Below are positions 54,811 through 64,000 of a stretch of DNA of 64,000 nucleotides, one piece after another (position 1 is the stretch's first letter; the number at the start of each line of letters is the position of its first letter). Position numbers and translations under genes: made by a program. Origin of the DNA: Frateuria hangzhouensis (lineage in GTDB: Bacteria; Pseudomonadota; Gammaproteobacteria; Xanthomonadales; Rhodanobacteraceae); the NCBI RefSeq assembly GCF_026410505.1, contig NZ_JAPMIU010000002.1, positions 124,001 through 188,000 of the forward strand, written 5' to 3'. The notes under the pieces are model-generated. The model saw nothing but the letters and a program-made list of their open reading frames with translations. It was not told the DNA's origin and made no database searches.

Positions 54811-56667
54811 TTACTTCTTCGCTTGCTTGGCCTTGCCCAGGATCGATTCGATCGCGCCCTGGGTCATCGGGTGGTAGCCGTTCCTGGCCTGGGCGTAGGC
54901 CGCCTCGGCGTAGGCCAGCCCCTCGGGCGTGGCGGCGAAGGCCTTGTACACCGGCAGCGTCAGGTACATGCGGCCGATCCGGGTCATGTGCTCGCGCGCC
55001 GCCTCCCATACCGCCTTGTCGCCGGCGGCGATGGCGTGGCTGTACCAGCGCATGCCGATCTCGGCGTTCGGCGTGCCGGTGAGGTGCCAGGCGGCGTCGA
55101 GCTGCTTCATCTTCGACAGCGGCGGCGCATCGGGCAGGCGGTCGAGGAAGTACATCCACTCCTGCGTGTTCCAACCCTTGGCGTCGAGCTGGCCGGCGTC
55201 CAGCGTGCCGGCCAGGAACGCGGCGCGCTCCTTGTCGATCGCCTGGAAGCGGGCCGAGGTCGGCAGCGGCGCATCCTTGGGGACACCCGGCTCGTACACC
55301 CACGCCCTGGCCTGGTCCCAGTCCATCTTGCCCGGGTGCGCGTCGAACAGGTTGGCCTTCATGTCGGCCAGCATCTGCTCGGTGGTGATCGAGGTGAAGG
55401 CGTGGCGGTGGAAGTAGGCCTCGAGCCAGTTGTCGAACGTCGCGCGGCCGAAGCGCTGCTCCAGCGTGCGCAGGAACCAGGAGCCCTTGTCGTAGGCGAC
55501 GTCGGACAGCGAGTCGTCCGCACCCACGCCGCGCGGATCGGGCGCGAGCTTCTGCGCGTTGGCCGGCATGTCGCCGATCGACTTCTGCAGCGCGCGCGCC
55601 GACAGCAGCGCCTCCTCGTCGGCCAGCGCCTTGCCGTACACCGCCTCGGTGATGCGGCCCTGCACGTAGGTGGTGAAACCCTCGTTGAGCCAGATGTCGC
55701 GCCAGGTCGCGGCGGTCACCAGGTTGCCCGACCAGGAGTGCGCCAGCTCATGCGAGACCAGCGAGACCAGGCTCTTGTCGCCGACCAGCACGGTCGGCGT
55801 GGCGAAGGTCATGTTCGGGTTTTCCATGCCGCCGTAGGGGAACGACGGCGGCAGCACCAGGATGTCGTAGCGGCCCCACGCGTAGGGGCCGTAGAGCTTC
55901 TCGGTCGCCTCGATCAGCTTCTCGGTGTCCTCGAACTCGTGCGCCGCCTTGCCGACCACCGAAGGCTCGGCATAGACGGCCGAGCGCGGGCCGGTTTCCT
56001 GCACCGCGATGTCGCCGGCGGCGATCGCCAGCAGGTAGGAGGGAATCGGGTGCGGCTGGTCGAAGCGGAAGTCGCCGTCGAGCGGGTGCCTGGCGTCATT
56101 GATCGCGCTCATCACCACGCGCACGTCCTTCGGCGCGCTCACGTGGGCCTTGTAGGTGAAGCGGATCGCCGGCGAATCCTGCAGCGGCACCCACGAACGG
56201 GCGTGGATCGACTCGGACTGCGAGAACATGAAGGGCAGCTTCTTGTCGGCCGTCTGCTCGGGACTCAGCCATTGCAGGCCGGACGCCGTGGGCGCGGTCG
56301 AGTACGCGATGCGCACCTTGCCCGGGTGTTTCGGCGCCTGGATGGTGAGCTTGCTGCCCAGCTCCTTGTCACGCGGCGCCAGTGCGAACTTCAGCGCGGT
56401 GGCGCGGCCGGCGGCGTCGAGGGCCTCGACTTTGGCGATCTTCAGGTCGCGCGTATCCAGCACCAGCGCGGGGGCCTTGGGATTCTTCCAGTCCAGGCTG
56501 AGCGTGGCGGTGCCGTCGAGTTCCTTGTGCGGGAAGTCGATCGCCAGGTCGAGATCCAGGTGGGTCACGCGCACCTGCCCGGGCTGCGCGTACGAATGCG
56601 GCTCGGCGGCAAGGGCGGACAGCGGCAGGACCAGCGCGCCGAGGGCGAGGGTGGTGATTACACGCAT
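54811..56667 (-). CDS. M1 family metallo-aminopeptidase (leukotriene-A4-hydrolase-like)
   Basis: This 618-residue exported enzyme has a signal peptide (ITTLALGALVLPLSALAAE), the aminopeptidase exopeptidase motif FPYGGMENPNMTF (a GxMEN variant) and the zinc site HELAHSWSGN with the third ligand Glu 19 residues on in WLNEGFTTYVQGRI. The C-terminal helical domain resembles LTA4 hydrolase-type M1 peptidases. It removes N-terminal residues of peptides, probably in the periplasm. The ATG at 56667 gives a normal signal peptide; an upstream frame to 56931 overlaps plsB and is rejected. Confidence 0.92.
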   Translation of the reverse strand: MRVITTLALGALVLPLSALAAEPHSYAQPGQVRVTHLDLDLAIDFPHKELDGTATLSLDWKNPKAPALVLDTRDLKIAKVEALDAAGRATALKFALAPRDKELGSKLTIQAPKHPGKVRIAYSTAPTASGLQWLSPEQTADKKLPFMFSQSESIHARSWVPLQDSPAIRFTYKAHVSAPKDVRVVMSAINDARHPLDGDFRFDQPHPIPSYLLAIAAGDIAVQETGPRSAVYAEPSVVGKAAHEFEDTEKLIEATEKLYGPYAWGRYDILVLPPSFPYGGMENPNMTFATPTVLVGDKSLVSLVSHELAHSWSGNLVTAATWRDIWLNEGFTTYVQGRITEAVYGKALADEEALLSARALQKSIGDMPANAQKLAPDPRGVGADDSLSDVAYDKGSWFLRTLEQRFGRATFDNWLEAYFHRHAFTSITTEQMLADMKANLFDAHPGKMDWDQARAWVYEPGVPKDAPLPTSARFQAIDKERAAFLAGTLDAGQLDAKGWNTQEWMYFLDRLPDAPPLSKMKQLDAAWHLTGTPNAEIGMRWYSHAIAAGDKAVWEAAREHMTRIGRMYLTLPVYKAFAATPEGLAYAEAAYAQARNGYHPMTQGAIESILGKAKQAKK

Positions 56668-56821
56668 GCGGATTCTCTGCGGGAACGGAAACGTCGAGTA
56701 TGCCATCCGGCTGCACGGCGGTGCCCGTGACGAAAGGCCTTCGCGCACCGCCATCCGCAGGGTGGGCTTCAGCCCACCGGCGAGGCCCTCACCCGCGCGG
56801 AGAGGGCCCAGAGCCACGATC

Positions 56822-59422
56822 TCAGGCGTCGGGATCGTTCTTGTGGTGCTCGGTGTCGGTGTGGCGCCGGTGCAGGTCCTCGCTGCTGCTGTCCTCGGGC
56901 ACGTGTGCCACGGCCTTTGGCGCTTCGGCATCCATGTCGCCGTCCACGCCGGTGATCTTGAGGATCGAATGGCGCACGTCGCGGGCCAGGATCACCCGCG
57001 CATCGCGCACCATGTCCTCCAGCGCCCGGTCATAATCGAGCTTGCCGGCGTCGTCGGTCCATACGATCTTCTGCTCGCGCAGCTTCTGGATGAAGCCGCG
57101 GAACAGCGCCTTGTCGAAGAACTCCGGCGCGGACTGCTCGCTGAGCAGCGACAACCGTTGCGCGGTGAGCGCGCAGGCGTTTTCCAGTTCCGCGGCGGTG
57201 ATCGTGTGCGGACCGTTCTTGGCCAGCGCGGCGATGGTGATGTAGTAGCGCTCGAAGGCCTGGATCAGGCTGCGCGCGATGGTCTTCATCTGGAACGCGG
57301 CGTCGTCCTGGCCCGGGCCGCGCTCGAGCACGCGGCCGTCGCCGGACGCCTCCAGCAGGCCGCGGCGCACGAAGAAATCGATCGTGCCCTGCATCTGCGC
57401 CACGAAGCCGTCCGAATCCCACGGCAGGAACAGCTCGGCCTGGATGAACGGGTAGATGATGCGGCCCAGCCGCAGTACCGAGGCGCGCGTCATGCGCCGG
57501 TTGTTCAAGAAGCAGCAGGCCACCCAGGCCGCGGTCGCGGTCAGGTGTAGCACGTTGTTGCGGAAATAGGACAGCAGCACTGCCGGTTCGTCGTCGGCCT
57601 TGAGCACGTCGCCCAGCGGGTGGCGCACGCGGCGGATCCAGCCCATCTGCTCGCCGTAGGCGACGATCGCCGGCGGATCCATCGGCGTCAGCGTGACGCG
57701 GTCGGAGTAGGGCATCTGCTCCAGCAGCGCGCGCATCAGCTCCAGCTGCGCGAGCAGGTCGCTTTCGGCCATCGCGTGCTTGGGCGTGGCCAGCAGCGCC
57801 AGCGCCAGCAGGTTGATCGGATTGACGTCGGCGGCACGGTTGATGTTGACCTGGATGCGTTCGGCCAGGTCGTCGACCGCGCGGCCGAGCCATTCGGGCT
57901 TGGCCTCCGGATCGCCGGTGGCGGCGCGCCAGTCGGCGCTGGCCGCGTCCAGCAGCGGGGTCAGCTCGATGGGTTCGCCGAAGTTGAGCGCCACGTGGCC
58001 GTAGCGCTGGCGCAGCACCTTCAGGCCCTTGAGCAGGCCGAGCAGGGATTCCTTTTCCTTCGGCTTGCCGGTCAGCTCGCCGATGTAGCTCTTGCCCTCC
58101 ATCAGCTTCTCGTAACCGATGTAGACCGGCTGGAACAGCACCGGCCGGCGCGGCGCGCGCAGGAAGGCGCGCACGGTCATCGAGAGCAGGCCGCCGCGCG
58201 GCGCCAGCAGGCGCCCGGTGCGCGAGCGCCCGCCCTCGATGAAGTATTCCATCGGCACGCCGCGGTCGATCAGCTGCGCCATGTATTCCTTGAACACCAC
58301 CGAGTACAGCGGCGTGCCCTTGAAGCTGCGGCGCATGAAGAACGCACCGCCGCGGCGCAGGATCGGGCCGATCACCGGCAGATTCAGGTTCACGCCCGCG
58401 GCGATGTGCGGCACCACCACGCCGGAGACGTGCAGCTGGTAGCTCATCAACAGGTAGTCGGCGTGGCTGCGATGGCTGGGCACGTAGACCACTTCGTAGC
58501 CGGGCGCCGCGGCGCGCGCCTTGTCGAAGTGATGCATGGCGATGCCGTCGTACAGCTTGTTCCAGAAGTTCGCCAGCAGGAACGAGGCCGAGCGCACCAC
58601 CGGGTGCGAGTAGTCCGCGGCGACCTCCATCACCAGCTTGTGCGCGCGGCGCCAGGCCTTGGCGTAGGAGATCTGCTCCTTGGCCGCGGTGGCGCTGATC
58701 GCCGCGCGCACCGGTTCGGCGTTGAGCACCGCGTCGGCCACGGTGCGCCGGTGCGACAGGTCGGGCCCGATCACCGCCGCGCGGATGCGGTGGAAGTGCG
58801 TGCGCAGCACCCGCGCGATCTTGCGCGCGAAACGTTCGGGCTGCGCCTCGCCGGCCTCGTCCAGCACCTGGCGCAGCGACACCGGCGCGGAGAAGTGCAC
58901 CACCGTGTCGCGGCCGTTGAGCAGCAGCGCCAGCAGGCGGCGGAAGCGGCCGACCATCACCCAGTTTTCGGAGAACAGCACGCGGAACCAGCCGGTGTCC
59001 CGGCTGGGCGCGCGGCCGACGTAGATCGACACCGGCACGATCTGGATGTCGCGCTCGGCATGGCCATCCAGCGAGCGGACCAGCTGGTCCAGCGTTTCGT
59101 AAGGCGCGCGGTGGCGGCTGCGGCCGAACAGCCAGCCATCGCGCCGGGCCAGCGCGAACACCGACCGGCGCCGGCGCGTGCCGGACAACGGCTGCATCGG
59201 CGGGGGCAGGCCGGCCTCGCGGCAGGCGCGCTCCAGGATGAGTGCATCGGAGAAGCCGTCGCGCTCGATCACGTAGCACACCGGCGCGCCGGTCTTGAGC
59301 AGGCTGGCCGGTTCGGCCGGGTCGCGCCGGATGCGCACCCAGGGTTCGAGCAATTGGCCGGCCAGGCTGAACCACCAGGGGGCGCGGCTGCGGGCGGGGG
59401 AATCCGCGGTCATGTTCTGCAT
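56822..59422 (-). CDS. plsB: Glycerol-3-phosphate acyltransferase
   Basis: This 866-residue inner-membrane enzyme does the first acylation in phospholipid synthesis (acyl-CoA or acyl-ACP to glycerol-3-phosphate, sn-1). The acyltransferase motif VPSHRSHADYLLMSY contains the catalytic H-x4-D; further blocks are FFMRRSFKGTPLYSVVF, YFIEGGRSRTGRLLAPRGG and RPVLFQPVYIGYEKL. Length fits the PlsB family (about 800-880). The gene stands apart from the downstream aminopeptidase (154 bp). An alternate start 12 bases downstream is possible. Confidence 0.95.
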   Translation of the reverse strand: MQNMTADSPARSRAPWWFSLAGQLLEPWVRIRRDPAEPASLLKTGAPVCYVIERDGFSDALILERACREAGLPPPMQPLSGTRRRRSVFALARRDGWLFGRSRHRAPYETLDQLVRSLDGHAERDIQIVPVSIYVGRAPSRDTGWFRVLFSENWVMVGRFRRLLALLLNGRDTVVHFSAPVSLRQVLDEAGEAQPERFARKIARVLRTHFHRIRAAVIGPDLSHRRTVADAVLNAEPVRAAISATAAKEQISYAKAWRRAHKLVMEVAADYSHPVVRSASFLLANFWNKLYDGIAMHHFDKARAAAPGYEVVYVPSHRSHADYLLMSYQLHVSGVVVPHIAAGVNLNLPVIGPILRRGGAFFMRRSFKGTPLYSVVFKEYMAQLIDRGVPMEYFIEGGRSRTGRLLAPRGGLLSMTVRAFLRAPRRPVLFQPVYIGYEKLMEGKSYIGELTGKPKEKESLLGLLKGLKVLRQRYGHVALNFGEPIELTPLLDAASADWRAATGDPEAKPEWLGRAVDDLAERIQVNINRAADVNPINLLALALLATPKHAMAESDLLAQLELMRALLEQMPYSDRVTLTPMDPPAIVAYGEQMGWIRRVRHPLGDVLKADDEPAVLLSYFRNNVLHLTATAAWVACCFLNNRRMTRASVLRLGRIIYPFIQAELFLPWDSDGFVAQMQGTIDFFVRRGLLEASGDGRVLERGPGQDDAAFQMKTIARSLIQAFERYYITIAALAKNGPHTITAAELENACALTAQRLSLLSEQSAPEFFDKALFRGFIQKLREQKIVWTDDAGKLDYDRALEDMVRDARVILARDVRHSILKITGVDGDMDAEAPKAVAHVPEDSSSEDLHRRHTDTEHHKNDPDA

Positions 59423-59504
59423 CGGCGGATTGTAGCCGGTAGGCGCTGGGATGCCCCGTCACGGGGCCGGCGGCGCTCCTACAGGTTCTTCGCCCGTAGC
59501 GGGC

Positions 59505-59530
59505 GTAGGGTGGGCTGAAGCCCACCCTAC
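59505..59530. repeat. Short palindrome gtagggtgggctg (family C)
   Basis: gtagggtgggct-ga-agcccaccctac, a perfect 12-bp hairpin adjacent to a related half copy (cagggtgggcttcagcccacc at 56758). Between the stop of the lipoprotein gene and plsB; may act as terminator. Confidence 0.7.
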
Positions 59531-59538
59531 AGGAAGGC

Positions 59539-60453
59539 TCAGCGCGAGGCGGCGATCGCGGTGCTGGCGGCGACGGCCGGATCGCTCAGCCGCTGGTGCG
59601 CCAGGCGCACGCCCTCGAGCAGGTCCTGGTCGTACCAGCGGCCGCTCTGCTGCACCAGCGTCGACTCCATCGACAGCGGCTTGCCCAGCAACTGGTACTC
59701 GATGCGCACGCGCGCATACGGCGGGTGATAGTCCAGCGGCACCACCCGCGCCGAGGCGAGTGCCTGGTCCAGCGGCAACCCGTACAGCGCCAGCAGCTGC
59801 TCGAGGCCGGCGAAGGTGATGGTGTAGCGGTGCATGGCCTGGTCGAAGTCCATCGTGCGCAGGCTGGCGGCATCCTTCAGGTCGAGCTTGCGGGCGGTGG
59901 CGACCACCATGCCGACGGCCTGCCGCGCTTTGGCCGGGTCGAACCACGGCGCCTGTTGCGCCCACGGGCCGAGCGCCTCGACCAGCGCCGTGGCATGGCG
60001 TTTCTGAGTGTCGCTCAGGCGCGGGTTCTCGCTGATCGCGTTGCTGGCCAGCGCGCGGCCCACGCCGACCAGGAACGGCAACTGGTCGCCGTAGCGGGCC
60101 TGCGCGTCGGCCAGCCAGGGCTGCAGTTGCGCATCGAGCGTGGCTGCGGCGTCCGGTGCGGCGAGCTGGCGCAGCGCGTCGTCGATGCGCGCGCGCTCCG
60201 TCTCGCTCAGCGGCGCCTCGCCGGCGCGGGCGCGGCCCCAGTCGTCGCGCAGCATGGCGTAGTCATGCGGCGGCAGCGCGTGTTCCCAGAAGCCGGCGAA
60301 GTCGCCCGCGCGGATCAGCGCGATCGACTGGCGCACCGCCGCTTCCGGGGTATCGCCGCCGCTCGCCGCCGGCGTGCCCTCGCGCGAATCGCAGGCGACC
60401 ATGCCCAGCACGGCGAGCAACAACAGCAGCAATCGGAACGGCGTCGGGCGCAT
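59539..60453 (-). CDS. Hypothetical lipoprotein
   Basis: I do not recognise a characterised family. The 304-residue product has a lipobox ending MVAC (Cys21) after a Leu-rich signal, so it is likely a lipoprotein. The mature part is predicted helical, rich in Ala and Arg, with TPEAAVRQSIALIRAGDFAGFWEHALPP near its start, which looks like a DUF-type stress/'SnoaL/DUF4878-like' beginning, and YARVRIEYQLLGKPLSMEST near its end. It lies downstream of plsB on the minus strand side by side but separated by a short palindrome. Confidence 0.65.
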   Translation of the reverse strand: MRPTPFRLLLLLLAVLGMVACDSREGTPAASGGDTPEAAVRQSIALIRAGDFAGFWEHALPPHDYAMLRDDWGRARAGEAPLSETERARIDDALRQLAAPDAAATLDAQLQPWLADAQARYGDQLPFLVGVGRALASNAISENPRLSDTQKRHATALVEALGPWAQQAPWFDPAKARQAVGMVVATARKLDLKDAASLRTMDFDQAMHRYTITFAGLEQLLALYGLPLDQALASARVVPLDYHPPYARVRIEYQLLGKPLSMESTLVQQSGRWYDQDLLEGVRLAHQRLSDPAVAASTAIAASR

Positions 60454-60570
60454 GGACCTCTCTCGTGGTGCGCGGGCAGGGTGGCAGCAAGGATGAGCCA
60501 CCGAGCGTACGCGGCCCGTGGAACTGGCGGCAAGGCCGTGTCTGCTTGTGCGCCGTGGCACGCGGGCAAG

Positions 60571-60602
60571 AAAAACCCCGCGGGCGTGGAGCCGCGCGGG
60601 GT
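60571..60602 (-). terminator. Rho-independent terminator of the acid phosphatase gene
   Basis: On the minus strand: stem accccgcg/cgcggggt (60602-60595 with 60582-60575) followed by a run of five T then cttg. Confidence 0.8.
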
Positions 60603-60734
60603 AAGTCCGGCCGGGCCGGAAGGGAAATGGCCTTGCCCGCGGTTGGAGGTCGGCAGGTTTCGGCGGAGACGAGCTTACGCGTTCCAGTTTCTTGAGGCAA
60701 TAGGTTTGTTTTATCGCACAAGCTATTGTTTTTT

Positions 60735-61595
60735 CTATTCAATACGGAGGCTTTCGATCTTGCGCAGGCGTCGATCCTGCATCGGCGCGGCCCACTGATT
60801 GCCGAACAGCGCCGGCTCCCAGCTGCCGTAGCTGGGATTGGGCAGGACGAACCAGCGCCGGCCGATCCATTCCAGATACGGCTTCACCGCAGCCTCGCGC
60901 CCGGCCGGCGTGTTCTGGGAGATATCCAGGAAGTCGCCCAACTGGTCGCCGAATTGCATCAGCACGCGGTAGTGCCGGCTCACCTGCTGTCGCCGGCAGC
61001 CCTTGTCCGATCCGTGCTGGGTACAACCGGGCACCTTCGTGCCCAGGCCGAGCAGGGCTTCGGGCCCGGATACCGGCACGCCGACCTGGCGCAGGTTGGC
61101 CAGCGTGGCCTCGTCCAGCGCCTTGTCGCGGTTGGAGATGTAGATCACCTTGACGCCGTGCGCGGCGGCGTAGCGGGTGAACTCCACCACGCCCGGCAGC
61201 GCGCGGGCGCGCCCCTCGCGGCACCAGGCATCCCAACTGGCCTGGTTGAACGGGGCGTGCGCGCGGATCAGGCGCGCCTGGTAGGGGGAGTTGTCCAGTA
61301 CCGTTTCGTCCACGTCCAGCACCACCGCCGGCGGCAGGCGGCGGGCCGGCGCCACGCGGTCGTCGGGCGTGAGCGCATCCCAGCGCCGGTCGGCCAGCGC
61401 GGCGGGCAGTCGACGCTGGGCGTCGCGGTAGGTCTGCAGGTAGATCAGGTCGTGCTCGACCGAGCCCTGGATCCAGGCGACCGCATTGAGATTGTCGTCC
61501 GCCGGCACGGCCGGCGCCATCGGGCGCGGCGGCGGCGCGGCGGTGCAGCCGGCAAGCAGCAGCAGGGCGGCCAGGGCAGGGAGGCGCGAGGTCAT
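60735..61595 (-). CDS. 5'-nucleotidase, lipoprotein e(P4) family (class C acid phosphatase)
   Basis: This 286-residue HAD-superfamily phosphatase has a lipobox LAGC (Cys17). The class C signature DDDD pattern is seen as AVVLDVDETVLDNSPY, with the second motif VIYISNRDKALDEATLANL and late metal ligands in FGDQLGDFLDI. It acts in the periplasm or outer membrane on nucleotides and other phosphomonoesters, for example NMN and hemin-linked uptake in Haemophilus (e(P4)). The start at 61595 gives the lipoprotein signal; an upstream ATG at 61757 would add 54 residues without one. It is divergent from the AI-2E gene. Confidence 0.9.
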   Translation of the reverse strand: MTSRLPALAALLLLAGCTAAPPPRPMAPAVPADDNLNAVAWIQGSVEHDLIYLQTYRDAQRRLPAALADRRWDALTPDDRVAPARRLPPAVVLDVDETVLDNSPYQARLIRAHAPFNQASWDAWCREGRARALPGVVEFTRYAAAHGVKVIYISNRDKALDEATLANLRQVGVPVSGPEALLGLGTKVPGCTQHGSDKGCRRQQVSRHYRVLMQFGDQLGDFLDISQNTPAGREAAVKPYLEWIGRRWFVLPNPSYGSWEPALFGNQWAAPMQDRRLRKIESLRIE

Positions 61596-61707
61596 CGCTT
61601 CGATCCTTGTGCATGCGGACGGCCGGCCAGTGTACGCCAGCGCGCCAGGCTGGCAGCCGGGTCGGGCTGCTGCGAGACTGGGCGTCCCCACCCCGGCGCC
61701 GTCATGC

Positions 61708-62742
61708 ATGACCCTCCCCTCGTCCCTGCTGCGCGAGCCCTCGCGCGCCATCCGCATCGCCAGCTACCTCCTGGCCGGTGCCGCGCTGCTGCTGGTGATG
61801 AAGCTGCATCTGCTTTCGGCCTTGCTGGCCGGCCTGCTGGTGTACGAGCTGGTGCAGACGATCAGCCCGCTGCTGGAGCGGCGCCTGTCCGGGCCGCGCG
61901 CCCGCATGGTGGTGGTGGCGCTGCTGGGCGCGGTGGTGGTGGCGCTGTTGATCCTGCTGGCGCTGGGCGCGATCAGCTTCTTCCGCAGTGAAATCGGCAA
62001 CCCGCAGGACATGTGGGACAAGCAGCTGATGCCGCTGGTGCAGAAGGCGCGCGAACAGTTGCCGGCAAGCTGGGTCGGCTGGCTGCCCGACAGCGTGGAC
62101 GAGCTGCGCGTGATGGCCGCCGAGCTCACCCGCAAGCACGCCGCCAGCCTGCAACTGGCCGGCAAGGACACCGCACGCGGCTTCGCGCACATCATCATCG
62201 GGCTGGTGCTGGGCGCGATCGTGGCGCTCAGTCACAGCACCCGTCCGGCGCACCAGGTCGGCCCGCTGGCGACGGCGCTGGGCCAGCGCTGCCACCGACT
62301 GGCCGATGCGTTCCACAACATCGTGTTCGCGCAGATCAAGGTGTCGCTGATCAATACCGCGTTCACCGCGATCTTCCTGCTCGGCGCGCTGCCGCTGCTG
62401 GACATCCACGTGCCGCTGGCCAAGACGCTGGTGGTGGTGACCTTCGTGGTCGGCCTGCTGCCGGTGATCGGCAACCTGATCTCCAACACCGCGGTGACCA
62501 TCGCCGGCCTGTCGGTGTCGCTGGGCGTGGGCGTCGCCGCGCTGGTGTTCCTGATCCTGATCCACAAGCTGGAGTATTTCCTCAATGCGCGCATTGTCGG
62601 CACCCAGATCCGCTCGCGCGCCTGGGAGCTGCTGATCGCGATGCTGGCGATGGAGGCGGCCTTCGGGCTGCCCGGGCTGGTCGCCGCGCCGATCTACTAC
62701 GCCTACCTCAAGAGCGAGCTGGAAGGCGAGCGGCTGCTGTAA
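61708..62742 (+). CDS. AI-2E family membrane transporter (PerM/YdiK-like)
   Basis: This 344-residue protein has about eight membrane spans: two near the start (AIRIASYLLAGAALLLV, SALLAGLLVYELVQ), a periplasmic loop, then a cluster ending LEYFLNARIVGTQIRSRAWELLIAMLAMEAAFG, characteristic of PF01594. Family members include the autoinducer-2 exporter TqsA and others of unknown substrate; function cannot be assigned here. The start at 61708 is preferred; several upstream ATG codons lack ribosome sites. A LysR regulator follows 66 bases downstream. Confidence 0.85.
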   Translation: MTLPSSLLREPSRAIRIASYLLAGAALLLVMKLHLLSALLAGLLVYELVQTISPLLERRLSGPRARMVVVALLGAVVVALLILLALGAISFFRSEIGNPQDMWDKQLMPLVQKAREQLPASWVGWLPDSVDELRVMAAELTRKHAASLQLAGKDTARGFAHIIIGLVLGAIVALSHSTRPAHQVGPLATALGQRCHRLADAFHNIVFAQIKVSLINTAFTAIFLLGALPLLDIHVPLAKTLVVVTFVVGLLPVIGNLISNTAVTIAGLSVSLGVGVAALVFLILIHKLEYFLNARIVGTQIRSRAWELLIAMLAMEAAFGLPGLVAAPIYYAYLKSELEGERLL

Positions 62743-62808
62743 CGGCGGGCTTGGCCTATGCTGCATCCGGGGCGCCGTGGCCGCGGCGCAAGGGGAGCGG
62801 AGTCCGCA

Positions 62809-63711
62809 ATGCGTCTGCGCCATATCGAACTGTTCCACGCCGTGCTGACCACCGGCAGCCTGACCGGTGCAGCGGACCTGCTGAACATCTCGCAGCCGGC
62901 CGCCAGCAAGGCCCTGCAGCACGCCGAGCACCAGCTCGGCTTCGCCCTGTTCAACCGCGTGCGCGGGCGCCTGCAACTGACGCCCGAGGCGCTGCTGCTG
63001 CGCCATCGCGTGGAGAAGATCATCCAGGACCTGCACGACCTGCAGCGCCTCACCGCGAACCTCGGCCGCCCGGAAAGCCACCCTCTGCGGGTGACCTGCA
63101 CGCCGACGCTGGCGCAGGCGCTGGTGCTCGATGCGACCACGCTGTTGCGCCGGGACTTCCCGGACACGACCACGGAGCTGTTCACCCAGCACTCGGCGGA
63201 AATGTGCGAGTCGCTGATGCTGCACGAGGCCGACATCGGATTGACTTTGCAGGAAGCCTGTCATCCCGGCCTGCGCCAGGAGCCGCTGTGCCGCGGCCAC
63301 GTCATGGTCATCGCGCCGCCGGGCTGGTGGCCCGAGGCGGCGCTTGCGCAACCGCTGCCGGTGGCCGAGCTGGCCGGGCAGCCAATGATCGGCATCGCGG
63401 TGCAGGATGCGCTGGGGCGCATGCTGCAGAACCACCTGGCCCAGGTGGAGCCTGCGCCGCGGACTTCCGTCTGGGTACAGACCTACCAGCTTGCCTACGC
63501 GCTGGTGGCGCAGGGCGAGGGCCTGGCCCTGGTCGACCCGTTCACCGCCTCGCGCGACGGCGGCCAGGCCGTGCAGACGCGCCCGCTCAAGCTGCAACTG
63601 GACATCGTGCTGTACGCGCTCTACCGGCTGGAAAGCCCGTTGAACCCGGTGCAGCGGCACTTCCTGGACCAGGTGCGGGAGCTCGCCGAACAGGTGCTGG
63701 CGCCAGCCTGA
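62809..63711 (+). CDS. LysR-family transcriptional regulator
   Basis: This 300-residue LysR protein has its HTH at about residues 3-60 (IELFHAVLTTGSLTGAADLLNISQPAASKALQHAEHQ, written across helix and recognition helix) and an effector domain. AAGGGGAGCGGAG precedes the ATG. It is 66 bp downstream of the AI-2E gene on the same strand and may regulate it or something to the right of the window. The rest of the window, 63712-64000, contains no supported gene. Confidence 0.88.
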   Translation: MRLRHIELFHAVLTTGSLTGAADLLNISQPAASKALQHAEHQLGFALFNRVRGRLQLTPEALLLRHRVEKIIQDLHDLQRLTANLGRPESHPLRVTCTPTLAQALVLDATTLLRRDFPDTTTELFTQHSAEMCESLMLHEADIGLTLQEACHPGLRQEPLCRGHVMVIAPPGWWPEAALAQPLPVAELAGQPMIGIAVQDALGRMLQNHLAQVEPAPRTSVWVQTYQLAYALVAQGEGLALVDPFTASRDGGQAVQTRPLKLQLDIVLYALYRLESPLNPVQRHFLDQVRELAEQVLAPA

Positions 63712-64000
63712 GGGCGCGGTCGCGGCTGGGACGGTCCCACACCGCCGCCACGTGCTGCCATGCGCCGTGCCCGGCTCCGGCGGGTGGCGCGCCTCCCGCA
63801 CCGGATCGGCCGTGCGCGGCCCGCAGTGCGCTTTGCAGCTCACTGTCGACCTCGACCTCGACCTCGGTCGCGGTCGACTCCCTCGCCGACCATGGCGCAG
63901 CAACCTGCAGTACAGCGGCATCGCCTGTTTCACCAAGGCCGGCAACGTGCGGGGGCATCGACATCGTCTCCAGCGACCGCAGCGACCCGATCACCGGCAT

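Noticed and set aside
60697-60720. Weak hairpin CAATAG/CTATTG followed by six T on the plus strand
   Set aside because: No plus-strand gene ends here and the stem is only six AT-rich pairs.
63712-64000. Possible gene fragment at the right edge (SGIACFTKAGN, then DIVSSDRSDPIT in another frame)
   Set aside because: The pieces are in different frames, carry no recognisable motif and run off the window; a decayed or frameshifted gene is possible but cannot be supported.

Overview
The window looks like chromosomal DNA of a high-GC gammaproteobacterium of the Xanthomonadales (Lysobacterales), most likely Rhodanobacteraceae or Xanthomonadaceae. The evidence is the xps-type type II secretion gene order (gspE-F-G-H-I-J-K-L-M-N-D), two families of short palindromic 'gtaggagc' intergenic repeats, perfect TGTGA-N6-TCACA sites of the CRP/Clp type, and strong GC skew at third codon positions. 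No rRNA, complete tRNA, CRISPR array, transposase, integrase or phage gene was seen.

Layout. 1-3.4 kb: a truncated Cys-rich HTH regulator, an ABC-2 exporter pair, and ferredoxin-NADP reductase. 3.8-9.4 kb: a chaperone-usher fimbrial operon on the minus strand (pilin, chaperone, usher, tip adhesin), with a lone pilin-like gene facing it. 9.8-15.2 kb: a tightly packed eight-gene operon with three related small membrane proteins, a Cro/CI-type HTH regulator, a small exported peptide, a membrane-anchored S33 peptidase and a NatAB-type ABC transporter. 15.3-27.4 kb: mostly housekeeping genes (LTA-synthase-like transferase, monomeric isocitrate dehydrogenase, aldo/keto reductase, LysR regulator, glutathione-dependent formaldehyde dehydrogenase, NYN-domain protein, methyltransferases, RluE, TatD), with palindromic repeats between many of them.

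27.7-38 kb is a surface and secretome region: a subtilisin-like protease and a PA-domain metalloprotease, both with a C-terminal PPC domain, two small secreted proteins sharing an unusual motif, and a 1448-residue YadA-type trimeric autotransporter. 38.1-49.8 kb is the complete xps-type type II secretion operon, so the two proteases just upstream are natural candidate substrates. 50-63.7 kb: HrpB helicase, an ArsR regulator, an alpha/beta hydrolase, an M1 aminopeptidase, PlsB, two lipoproteins, an AI-2E-family membrane protein and a LysR regulator.

The most unusual observation is in the secretion operon. The four consecutive pseudopilin genes gspG, gspH, gspI and gspJ each carry a copy of the same roughly 90-base palindromic repeat between the start codon and the prepilin cleavage site. 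Each copy is translated in frame and gives a 39-50-residue basic leader, where a short leader is usual. The gspG copy lies in the opposite orientation. The gspJ copy forms a perfect 29-bp stem in which changes on one arm are matched on the other. gspK lacks the repeat and has a normal 10-residue leader. A second candidate for an undescribed system is the eight-gene membrane-protein/HTH/peptidase/ABC operon at 9.8-15.2 kb.
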